Of a stretch of 64,000 nt of DNA, positions 1-7,262 are shown in pieces (position 1 is the stretch's first letter; every line of letters begins with the position of its first letter). Under the pieces are notes generated by a model. The model worked only from the letters and a program-made list of their open reading frames with translations, had not been told where the DNA came from and ran no database searches. Source of the stretch: Ruegeria profundi (lineage in GTDB: Bacteria; Pseudomonadota; Alphaproteobacteria; Rhodobacterales; Rhodobacteraceae); the NCBI RefSeq assembly GCF_001507545.1, contig NZ_LQBP01000006.1, forward strand, positions 186,001 to 250,000, read 5' to 3'. Both the position numbers and the translations under genes were made by a program.

Positions 1-406
1 GGTTCCGCTGACTTGGGCTGGTCTGAAAACCTGTAAGACCCTCAGCGACGAAGGTCAGATGGTCAACGTCACGCTGTGCTTTTCGGTCAATCAGGCGATT
101 CTGGCGGCCAAGGCGGGCGCAACTTTTATCTCGCCCTTCATAGGCCGTTTGGACGATATCAACCTCGACGGCATGGAACTGATCGCAGACATCCGTCAGG
201 TCTATGACAATTACGGTTTTGAAACCGAAATCCTCGCTGCTTCGATCCGCACTGTGAACCATGTGACGGACAGCGCGCGCATTGGTGCAGACGTGATCAC
301 CGCCCCTCCGGGTGTCATCAAAAAACTGGCTGACCATCCCCTGACGGATAAGGGTTTGGAAAGCTTTCTGTCTGATTGGGCAAAGACCGGTCAGAAAATC
401 CTCTGA
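1..406 (+). CDS. tal: Transaldolase, short (FSA/TalC-like) type, 5'-truncated
   Basis: The reading frame is already open at base 2 and gives 134 residues to the TGA at 404-406. It starts with [12 protein letters not shown] and continues with [17 protein letters not shown] and GADVITAPP, all typical of the small transaldolase / fructose-6-phosphate aldolase family. That family makes a Schiff base in the pentose phosphate pathway, and its lysine normally lies just before the PLTW segment, so it is probably just outside the window. The ATG at base 59 is internal and is not the start. A two-hairpin intergenic element follows the stop. Confidence 0.9.
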   Translation, partial: VPLTWAGLKTCKTLSDEGQMVNVTLCFSVNQAILAAKAGATFISPFIGRLDDINLDGMELIADIRQVYDNYGFETEILAASIRTVNHVTDSARIGADVITAPPGVIKKLADHPLTDKGLESFLSDWAKTGQKIL

Positions 407-420
407 TTTTTGGCGCAGCA

Positions 421-495
421 GCGCGGCGCTGTCAGGCGCCGCGCCGGGCCCAACTGCAAAACCTGATCTTTTGATCAGGACTTTGCAGGCGGGAG
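421..495 (+). repeat. Two-hairpin intergenic element, copy 1
   Basis: A GC-rich hairpin (GCGCGGCGC / GCGCCGCGC, 421-444) runs into the core GCCGGGCCCAAC (443-454). A second hairpin follows (CTGCAAA...CCTGATC, TTTT loop, GATCAGG...TTTGCAG, 454-488), and the unit ends in GGCGGGAG (488-495). The same order recurs at 20831-20911, 23465-23538 and, inverted, at 23353-23424. Hairpin sequences differ while their pairing is kept, which suggests selection on structure. It may also help end tal transcription. Confidence 0.7.
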
Positions 496-603
496 CCTTG
501 GCAACACATGCAAGCTTAAAATCCAATTTTGCCTGCATTTTTTCCAAGGCAAAATCGGCATCTCATGTTATAAACGCGCCAACAAAAAAAGACCGGACGG
601 GAC

Positions 604-1311
604 ATGAGCAGCAACACAAAACTCAAGGACAATCTCCGCGCCGCGATTCTGGCCGAGCCGGACGCCGTGCTGGACGACAAGGATTTGATGCAGGCACTGG
701 TGGCCGCAAACGAACACGCACGCGGTGCCAACGTTATCGACCTTCGGGGCATCGCCATGCAGCGGCTTGAGGCGCGACTGGATCGGCTTGAGGACACGCA
801 CCGCTCAGTCATAGCCGCAGCATATGAAAATCTGGCTGGCACCAATCAAGTACAGCGCGCCATTCTGCGCCTTCTGGAGCCGGTAAAGTTCGAGGACTTC
901 CTGCAGACGCTTGGCAACGACGTAGCCGAGATACTGCGCGTTGATCATATTACGCTGGTTCTGGAATCCACGGTTATTCAGGAAGACCCGGCAATCGAAA
1001 AACTGGGTGGCGTGCTGACCGTGGTCGAACCCGGTGTGATCGACGCTTATCTCAGCAAGGATCGCAGCGGTCCTGTGCGTGACGTCGTTCTGCGTCAGGT
1101 GCAACAGCCCAGCCCGCGGATTTTTGGCCTCAATGCCAGCCAAATCAAGTCTGAAGCCTGCCTGAAGCTTGATCTGGGTGAGGGTCGCCTACCCGGCATG
1201 ATCGCAATGGGTGCCAAGGATGCCAACCATTTCACCCCGCAACTTGGTACTGATCTTCTGTCGTTCTTTGCTGGCGTATTCGAACGGTCGATGCGTCACT
1301 GGCTGTCGTGA
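604..1311 (+). CDS. DUF484 family protein
   Basis: This is a 235-residue cytoplasmic protein. The N-terminal half is helical (about 1-90, with RLEARLDRLEDTH), and the C-terminal half resembles a GAF-like sensor fold, as in the DUF484 family. Its stop overlaps the GTG start of xerC by four bases (GTGA), so the two are probably translationally coupled. DUF484 next to xerC is a conserved gene order in proteobacteria. No catalytic residues are recognisable and the biochemical role is unknown. Confidence 0.88.
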   Translation: MSSNTKLKDNLRAAILAEPDAVLDDKDLMQALVAANEHARGANVIDLRGIAMQRLEARLDRLEDTHRSVIAAAYENLAGTNQVQRAILRLLEPVKFEDFLQTLGNDVAEILRVDHITLVLESTVIQEDPAIEKLGGVLTVVEPGVIDAYLSKDRSGPVRDVVLRQVQQPSPRIFGLNASQIKSEACLKLDLGEGRLPGMIAMGAKDANHFTPQLGTDLLSFFAGVFERSMRHWLS

Positions 1312-2228
1312 GCCTGATTTCACCAGCTTGCCGTGATGCGTTACAGCTTTGGCTGGACAGCTTGAGCGCCTTGGCCGGGCGGTCCGAAAACACGAAGACC
1401 GCATATAGCGGCGACGTGACAGAATTTCTGACGTTCATGACCCTACACCACAGCGAGCGGCAGGGTCTTGCAGCGCTGGCACGGATCACCGTGTCAGACA
1501 TGCGCGCGTGGATGGCGGATCAGCGGGCCTCGGGGGTTGGTGCCCGTTCACTGGCGCGCAAACTCTCGGCGGTGAAAAGTTTCTACCGCTGGCTGTCCGA
1601 GCGTGAAGGGTTTGAGCCAACCGCCGTCCTGTCGACCCGTGCACCGAAATTCACCAAGAAACTGCCGCGACCGTTGGCCGAAGATGCCGCTCGCGCCATG
1701 ATCGAAACGGTCGAGGTGCAGTCGGCAAACGATTGGATTTCGGCCCGCGATGTTGCCGTTGTCACGCTGCTATACGGCTGCGGGCTGCGCATCTCCGAGG
1801 CGCTTTCCCTGACCGGGACCGATGCACCATTGCCCGAAACCTTGCGCATTATCGGTAAAGGCAACAAAGAACGGATCGTCCCTGTCCTGCCCGCTGCACG
1901 CGCGGCAGTGGACCGTTACCTGAAGCTATGTCCTTACACGCAAACCGCTGACAAAGCACTGTTTCGCGGCGTGCGCGGTGGTCCGTTGAACCCACGCGCG
2001 ATTCAGGGGGTTATGGCAAAAGCGCGGATGCAACTTGGTCTGCCCGCAACGGCCACCCCGCACGCCCTGCGGCACAGTTTTGCCACGCATCTTTTATCAG
2101 CTGGCGGTGATCTGCGGGCCATTCAGGAATTGCTGGGCCACGCCTCATTGTCCACGACCCAGACCTACACCGCGGTCGACACTGCACGGTTGATGGAAGT
2201 TTACAACCGCGCGCACCCAAAGGCCTGA
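1308..2228 (+). CDS. xerC: Tyrosine recombinase XerC
   Basis: A 306-residue site-specific recombinase, the usual XerC length. Residues 1-110 form the SAM-like core-binding domain. The catalytic domain shows the full set: Arg in GCGLRISEAL, Lys in IIGKGNKER, HALRHSF (His/Arg), LLGHASLSTTQ (His) and the nucleophile Tyr in TQTYTAVD. Together with XerD it resolves chromosome dimers at dif. The start is a GTG overlapping the DUF484 stop. Length, motifs and the DUF484 neighbour argue against a phage integrase. Confidence 0.95.
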   Translation: MSLISPACRDALQLWLDSLSALAGRSENTKTAYSGDVTEFLTFMTLHHSERQGLAALARITVSDMRAWMADQRASGVGARSLARKLSAVKSFYRWLSEREGFEPTAVLSTRAPKFTKKLPRPLAEDAARAMIETVEVQSANDWISARDVAVVTLLYGCGLRISEALSLTGTDAPLPETLRIIGKGNKERIVPVLPAARAAVDRYLKLCPYTQTADKALFRGVRGGPLNPRAIQGVMAKARMQLGLPATATPHALRHSFATHLLSAGGDLRAIQELLGHASLSTTQTYTAVDTARLMEVYNRAHPKA

Positions 2229-2246
2229 GTTTTCAAGCCTGCCCCT

Positions 2247-2282
2247 AAAAAAAGCCGCCGCCTAAATCGCGCGGTTTTGCCC
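2247..2282 (+). terminator. Possible terminator after xerC
   Basis: An A-rich, GC-centred imperfect inverted repeat (AAAGCCGC ... GCGGTTTT) ends in four T residues 20-50 bases after the xerC stop. The stem has one mismatch and the T-tract is short, so this is a weak call. Confidence 0.35.
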
Positions 2283-2407
2283 AGCAACGCCAAGGTAGCA
2301 GCCAGACAACAAGTTTGCGTGACTAATTTTCACAACTGTTCTTGTAAGGCTGGCAATCCGGGGCTTTTTGCTTTGCATCTGCTTCACGCATCGTCCATGA
2401 CACCCCC

Positions 2408-3121
2408 ATGACACTCAGATTCAAAGCACTTTCCGTCCATCTCTTTACGGCGACAGGCGCCGTTTTTGCAATGTTGGCCATGCTGGCCGCTGTCGAAGAA
2501 AAATGGAGCCTGATGTACCTGTGGCTGGTGGTTTCATTCGTCGTGGACGGCATCGATGGCCCTCTTGCGCGACACTACCACGTCAAGAAAAACGCGCCGG
2601 AGTTCGACGGAGAGCTTCTGGACCTGATAATCGATTATCTGACCTACGTGTTCATTCCAGCGTTTGCGCTGTTCAAATCGGGATTGATGGATGGCTGGAC
2701 CGGCTGGGTTGCCATCATAGTCATCACCTTTGCCAGCGCCATGTACTTCGCCGACACCCGAATGAAAACAAAGGATAAATCCTTTTCCGGGTTTCCCGGG
2801 TGCTGGAACATGGTCGTCATCGTGATTTTCGCACTGGAACCCAATTTCTGGGTCATATTGCTGCTGGTCTCATTGCTTTCGCTGGCGATGTTCCTTCCTT
2901 TGAAGTTCATCCACCCAGTGCGGACCCAAAGATGGCGCAACGTATCGCTGCCCATTGCTTTTGCATGGACGTTCTTTGCAGGTTGGGCGGCTTGGGTTGA
3001 TTTCCACCCGGAAAGCTGGGCGCATTGGGGTTTGGTGATTACCAGCCTTTATCTGGTGTTCGCAGGAATTGCGCAGCAAATCATCCCACAGCGCAAAAGC
3101 GCGGACTACAGAACCTCCTGA
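2408..3121 (+). CDS. pcs: Phosphatidylcholine synthase
   Basis: A 237-residue, very hydrophobic CDP-alcohol phosphatidyltransferase with about eight membrane spans. The family signature is complete: DGIDGPLAR followed by FDGELLDLIIDY, supplying the four metal-binding aspartates. Length and the sequence around it match Pcs, which condenses CDP-diacylglycerol with choline to make phosphatidylcholine in the inner membrane, a route common in alphaproteobacteria. Its 3' end overlaps the convergent Gre-like gene by 16 bases. Confidence 0.9.
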   Translation: MTLRFKALSVHLFTATGAVFAMLAMLAAVEEKWSLMYLWLVVSFVVDGIDGPLARHYHVKKNAPEFDGELLDLIIDYLTYVFIPAFALFKSGLMDGWTGWVAIIVITFASAMYFADTRMKTKDKSFSGFPGCWNMVVIVIFALEPNFWVILLLVSLLSLAMFLPLKFIHPVRTQRWRNVSLPIAFAWTFFAGWAAWVDFHPESWAHWGLVITSLYLVFAGIAQQIIPQRKSADYRTS

Positions 3122-3573
3122 ACCTCGAACTCGCTGCCGTTATGGGTGAAAACCTCGCCCTCTTGCAGGCCGGCCATGGCCAGATAAATCGGGCTTTGGG
3201 TTGAAATTCCCATATAGGTTTTTCCATCCACATCAAATCGCGTGGTTGAAACGCAAACAACAAAGCAACGGTTGTTGAACTTGACGACTGCGCCGGGCTG
3301 CACGGTATCTGTTACGCTGAAGTCCGTGTTTTCGATGACGTCGATCTTGGCGTGATGCGCGTGAACAGGTGCGTCGAAAGCCGCCGCCAGATCCGCATTC
3401 TCGCGCGAGGCGGCGATGTCGTCCTTGTCATGCCCTTCCCGGTCATCCAACTGAGAGTCCTTGAGAAATGCGTCGTAGTGGGCCTGCGCAGTCGCCAGTT
3501 CCTGCGCTTCCAATGACATCAATCGGTCGATAATGGCCTTTTTGCGGGCAGCCGGGTCTGATTGGGCGGTCAT
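3106..3573 (-). CDS. GreA/GreB C-terminal-domain-like protein
   Basis: 155 residues. The C-terminal part (about 85-155) reads like the FKBP-like domain of Gre factors: PGAVVKFNNRCFVV, ISTQSPIYLAMAGL, then VFTHNGSEFEV. The N-terminal part is helical and highly charged, with an acidic stretch (DDREGHDKDD) that could match the acidic coiled-coil tip of Gre proteins. It may bind RNA polymerase, but this is inference. An AAGGA motif precedes the ATG. Its end overlaps pcs by 16 bases in convergent orientation. Confidence 0.7.
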   Translation of the reverse strand: MTAQSDPAARKKAIIDRLMSLEAQELATAQAHYDAFLKDSQLDDREGHDKDDIAASRENADLAAAFDAPVHAHHAKIDVIENTDFSVTDTVQPGAVVKFNNRCFVVCVSTTRFDVDGKTYMGISTQSPIYLAMAGLQEGEVFTHNGSEFEVQEVL

Positions 3574-3650
3574 TCAATACGATCCTTTGAATTCTGCATC
3601 AGATACAGGTTGAGCCTCAACCGGCTTGATTGCAACAGAAATCCATCTTT

Positions 3651-4106
3651 TCAGATCAACAGGCCAGCCGCCCGTTCATGACGCAGCAGGGCAACCTTGG
3701 TTTCGATCCCGCCGTCACCGGAAAAGCCCCCAAGCCCGTTGGCGGCCAGCACGCGATGGCATGGGATGATCACCGGGATTGGATTCGCCCCGCAAGCCTG
3801 CCCCACAGGTTGCGCCGGCTGACCAAGCTCTTTGGCGATATCACCATAGGTGCGGGTATAGCCCTTTGGAATAGCATACATCAGGTCGCAGACTTGTTGC
3901 TGAAACGCTGATCCGGCGACATGATACGGCAGATCGAACTTGTCCAGCCGCCCCTGATCATAAGCCATCAACTGCGCTGCGGCTTCTTGCAGCAAATGTG
4001 TTTCTGGCCCCTCGTTCCGGCCGCCCCATACAAGGCGCGTGATTGCGCCGTCGGTTTCTTCGACCCCAAGGCGACCAAACTGAGTATCAACGGCGATCAT
4101 CGGCAT
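3651..4106 (-). CDS. ogt: Methylated-DNA--protein-cysteine S-methyltransferase
   Basis: 151 residues, the usual length for the Ogt type. The active-site motif IPCHRV is present, preceded by GANPIPVI, and the helix-turn-helix wing region is GYTRTYGDIAKELG. The protein moves alkyl groups from O6-alkylguanine or O4-alkylthymine onto its own cysteine, so it is a suicide DNA-repair enzyme. It is a lone gene with no clear Shine-Dalgarno; a second in-frame ATG two codons downstream is an alternative start. Confidence 0.92.
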   Translation of the reverse strand: MPMIAVDTQFGRLGVEETDGAITRLVWGGRNEGPETHLLQEAAAQLMAYDQGRLDKFDLPYHVAGSAFQQQVCDLMYAIPKGYTRTYGDIAKELGQPAQPVGQACGANPIPVIIPCHRVLAANGLGGFSGDGGIETKVALLRHERAAGLLI

Positions 4107-4151
4107 AAGCGCAACGTTTCAGATCACCAACGCCAACGCAAGCGATGAAAG

Positions 4152-4183
4152 AAAAACCCCCGGAAGCGTGCCAGGGGTTTTAT
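4152..4183 (-). terminator. Intrinsic terminator of ileS
   Basis: On the minus strand an AAAACCCC arm, a 12-base loop and a GGGGGTTTTT arm with T-tract begin a few bases after the ileS stop. This is a standard rho-independent terminator. Confidence 0.85.
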
Positions 4184-4186
4184 CAG

Positions 4187-7099
4187 TTAACTTAACGCCT
4201 CATCGCAGCGCTTGCAGACACCGGCATGTGAGTGGAGCCCCACATCGGGCAAAATCTTCCAGCAACGCTGGCATTTTTCGCCCACCGCCTTTTCAAAGAC
4301 TACTGATACGCCTTCGATTTCCGGCACGCGAAACGCTTCGGCGGGGGTCGGGTCTCCGGTGACGGTCAAGCCCGATGTGATGCACATGTCATCCACGTCG
4401 AAGGTTGCCAGCAAGTCGCGCGTTTCGCCTTCCTCAACATGGACGATCGGCGCGGCCTCAAGGCTGGACCCGATGACCTTGTCCTGACGCTGTATCTCAA
4501 GCGCGGCGGTAACAACGCGACGGACGCGGCGGACCTTGGCCATGTTGGCTTCCAGATCGACATCTCGCCAGTCTGCCGGCGTATCCGGGAAGTCTACCAG
4601 ATGAACCGAGCTGTCATTGTCCGGAAAACGTTCAAGCCAGACCTCTTCCATGGTGAATACCAAGACCGGGGCCAACCATGTCGTCAGTCGGTGGAACAGG
4701 ATGTCGAGAACGGTACGCGCGGATCGGCGGCGCAGGGTGTCACTGTCGCAGTACAATGCATCTTTGCGGACGTCGAAGTAGAAGGACGACAGATCAACCG
4801 TTGCAAAGGTAAAGATGGCGCTGAAAACACCTTGAAAGTCGAACGCGGCATAGCCGTCGCGCACCTGCGAATCCAGATCGGCCAGACGGCTGAGCGCCCA
4901 GCGTTCAAGGCGCGGCATATCTTCGGGTGCGACGCGATCCGCTTCGGTGAAATCAGCCAGCGAGCCCAGCATGAACCGCATGGTGTTGCGCAGACGGCGA
5001 TAGCTGTCGGCGGTACCCTTCAGGATCTCGGGCCCGATCCGCTGGTCAGCGGTATAGTCGGTCTGAGCAACCCACAGTCGCAGGATATCGGCACCGTATT
5101 GCTTGACAATTTCTTCGGGTACGATGGTGTTGCCAAGTGATTTGGACATCTTGTTGCCCTTGGCATCCAGCGTAAACCCGTGGGTTACTACGTTCCGATA
5201 AGGAGCACGTCCTTTGGTACCACAAGCTTGCAGCATTGAGGAATGGAACCATCCGCGGTGCTGGTCGGTGCCTTCCATGTAGACGTCGGCGATACCGTCT
5301 TCTGTGCCGTCCTCACGGTCGCGCAGAACAAAGGCGTGGGTCGAACCCGAGTCAAACCATACGTCCAGCACATCAAAGACCTGATCGTAATCGTCCGGGT
5401 TGGCAATGCCGTCCAGCACCTGCTCTTTGAAGCCATCGGTGTACCAGATATCCGCTCCATCCTTCTCGAACGCCGCTTTGATACGAGCGTTGAGTTCTTC
5501 GTTACGCAGAAGGTAATCCGCGTCGGTGGGCAAGGCGCCTTTCTTGGTGAAGCAGGTCAGCGGCACGCCCCAAGCGCGCTGGCGGGACAGAACCCAGTCC
5601 GGGCGCGCTTCGATCATGGAATACAGGCGGTTACGACCGGTTTTCGGCGTCCATTTCACCAGCTCGTCGATGGACCGCAGAGCGCGTTCGCGGATGGTGT
5701 CGCCCATCTCGCCCATACCGTCGTCCAGCTTGCGGTCGACCGAGGCGAACCACTGCGGCGTGTTGCGATAGATGATCGGCGCTTTCGAGCGCCACGAATG
5801 CGGATAGCTGTGCTTGATCTTGCCACGTGCCAGCAGACCCCCGACCTCGACCAGCTTGTCGATAACGGCTTTGTTCGCGTCACCCTCGCCACCCTTGCGG
5901 GACAGGATGTATTTGCCGCCAAAGAACGGCAGATCGGCGCGGAACGAGCCATCGTCCATCACGTTATAGGTGATGACCTGCTCCAACATGCCCAGATCGC
6001 GGTAGAGCTCGAATTCCTCCATCCCGTGCGAGGGCGCACAGTGGACGAACCCGGTCCCTTCGGTGTCGGTCACGAAGTCAGCGGCGCGGAAGTCGCGGAT
6101 ATCGTCCCATGCTCCGTTGCCGCCTTCGGCCCCGGCCAGAGGGTGAGTCAGTTGAACGCCCGCCAGCTCATCGGTGGTCACGTCACGGACGCGGGTCCAC
6201 TGGTCGTCGTTCAGGCGTGCACGACCCAGAACATCAGCGGCCAGATTGTCCGCCAGCAGAAACCTGTCACCTACATTGGCCCAGCATTCATCCGGTGCGC
6301 CAGTGACTTCGTACAAGCCGTATGAGATGTCCTTGCCGTACACGACAGCTTTATTCGAAGGTATGGTCCACGGAGTCGTTGTCCAGATCACAACAAACGC
6401 ATCATCCAGATCACCCGCGTTCACGACCTTGAACTTCACCCAGATGGTGAAGCTTTCCTTGTCGTGATACTCAACCTCGGCCTCGGCCAGCGCGGTCTTT
6501 TCGATAGGCGACCACATCACTGGCTTCGAGCCCTGATACAGCGTGCCGTTCATCAGGAACTTCATGAACTCGTCGGCGATCACGGCCTCGGCGTGATAGT
6601 CCATGGTAATGTAGGGGTCGGCCCAGTTGCCGGTGATACCCAGACGCTTGAATTCTTCGCGCTGGATGTCGATCCACCCTTCGGCGAACTTGCGGCATTC
6701 CTGACGGAAATCGACGATGTTCACCTCATCCTTGTTCTTGCCTTTCTTGCGATACTGCTCTTCGATCTTCCATTCGATCGGCAAGCCGTGGCAGTCCCAG
6801 CCGGGCACGTAACGCGCGTCATAACCCATCATCTGATGGCTGCGCACGATCATGTCCTTGATGGTCTTGTTCAGCGCGTGGCCGATATGCAGGTGGCCGT
6901 TCGCGTAGGGCGGGCCGTCGTGCAGGGTAAAGGGCGTACGGCCTTCTTTCTCGCGCAGGCGGTCATAGACGCCTATGGTCTCCCACCGTTCCAGCCACGC
7001 GGGTTCGCGCTTGGGCAATCCGGCGCGCATGGGAAAGTCGGTCTTGGGCAGGTTCAGCGTGTCTTTGTAGTCAGGTGTCTGGATCGTGTCGGCGCACAT
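4187..7099 (-). CDS. ileS: Isoleucyl-tRNA synthetase
   Basis: 970 residues, class I aminoacyl-tRNA synthetase. The HIGH motif appears as HLHIGHAL near residue 72 and KMSKS as GNKMSKSLGN near residue 630. The editing domain lies between them. The C-terminus ends in a zinc-finger-like CQRCW...CKRCDEAL, typical of bacterial IleRS. It charges tRNA-Ile in the cytoplasm. The ATG has an AAGGA about nine bases upstream. No T-box or other leader element was seen in the 160 bases upstream. Confidence 0.97.
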   Translation of the reverse strand: MCADTIQTPDYKDTLNLPKTDFPMRAGLPKREPAWLERWETIGVYDRLREKEGRTPFTLHDGPPYANGHLHIGHALNKTIKDMIVRSHQMMGYDARYVPGWDCHGLPIEWKIEEQYRKKGKNKDEVNIVDFRQECRKFAEGWIDIQREEFKRLGITGNWADPYITMDYHAEAVIADEFMKFLMNGTLYQGSKPVMWSPIEKTALAEAEVEYHDKESFTIWVKFKVVNAGDLDDAFVVIWTTTPWTIPSNKAVVYGKDISYGLYEVTGAPDECWANVGDRFLLADNLAADVLGRARLNDDQWTRVRDVTTDELAGVQLTHPLAGAEGGNGAWDDIRDFRAADFVTDTEGTGFVHCAPSHGMEEFELYRDLGMLEQVITYNVMDDGSFRADLPFFGGKYILSRKGGEGDANKAVIDKLVEVGGLLARGKIKHSYPHSWRSKAPIIYRNTPQWFASVDRKLDDGMGEMGDTIRERALRSIDELVKWTPKTGRNRLYSMIEARPDWVLSRQRAWGVPLTCFTKKGALPTDADYLLRNEELNARIKAAFEKDGADIWYTDGFKEQVLDGIANPDDYDQVFDVLDVWFDSGSTHAFVLRDREDGTEDGIADVYMEGTDQHRGWFHSSMLQACGTKGRAPYRNVVTHGFTLDAKGNKMSKSLGNTIVPEEIVKQYGADILRLWVAQTDYTADQRIGPEILKGTADSYRRLRNTMRFMLGSLADFTEADRVAPEDMPRLERWALSRLADLDSQVRDGYAAFDFQGVFSAIFTFATVDLSSFYFDVRKDALYCDSDTLRRRSARTVLDILFHRLTTWLAPVLVFTMEEVWLERFPDNDSSVHLVDFPDTPADWRDVDLEANMAKVRRVRRVVTAALEIQRQDKVIGSSLEAAPIVHVEEGETRDLLATFDVDDMCITSGLTVTGDPTPAEAFRVPEIEGVSVVFEKAVGEKCQRCWKILPDVGLHSHAGVCKRCDEALS

Positions 7100-7262
7100 T
7101 GGGGGCGTCCTTTGGATGATCTGGTCGTACTAGGATCGAAGCGGTCGGTGCGAAGTCTCAAACACCTTTGCCCGGCGTCTCAGAGGGTCAGAGCGCCGGG
7201 GATATAATTCGAATAATGATGGCCATACGGTCACGCATGGCGGGCTTATAAGACGCCCGCGC

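Noticed and set aside
1308..2228. Possible phage or integrative-element integrase
   Set aside because: Motifs, length and coupling with DUF484 identify XerC; no att repeat or tRNA was seen nearby.
7236..7262. GC-rich inverted repeat after the DUF2339 gene
   Set aside because: There is no T-tract in the relevant direction, so I do not call it a terminator.
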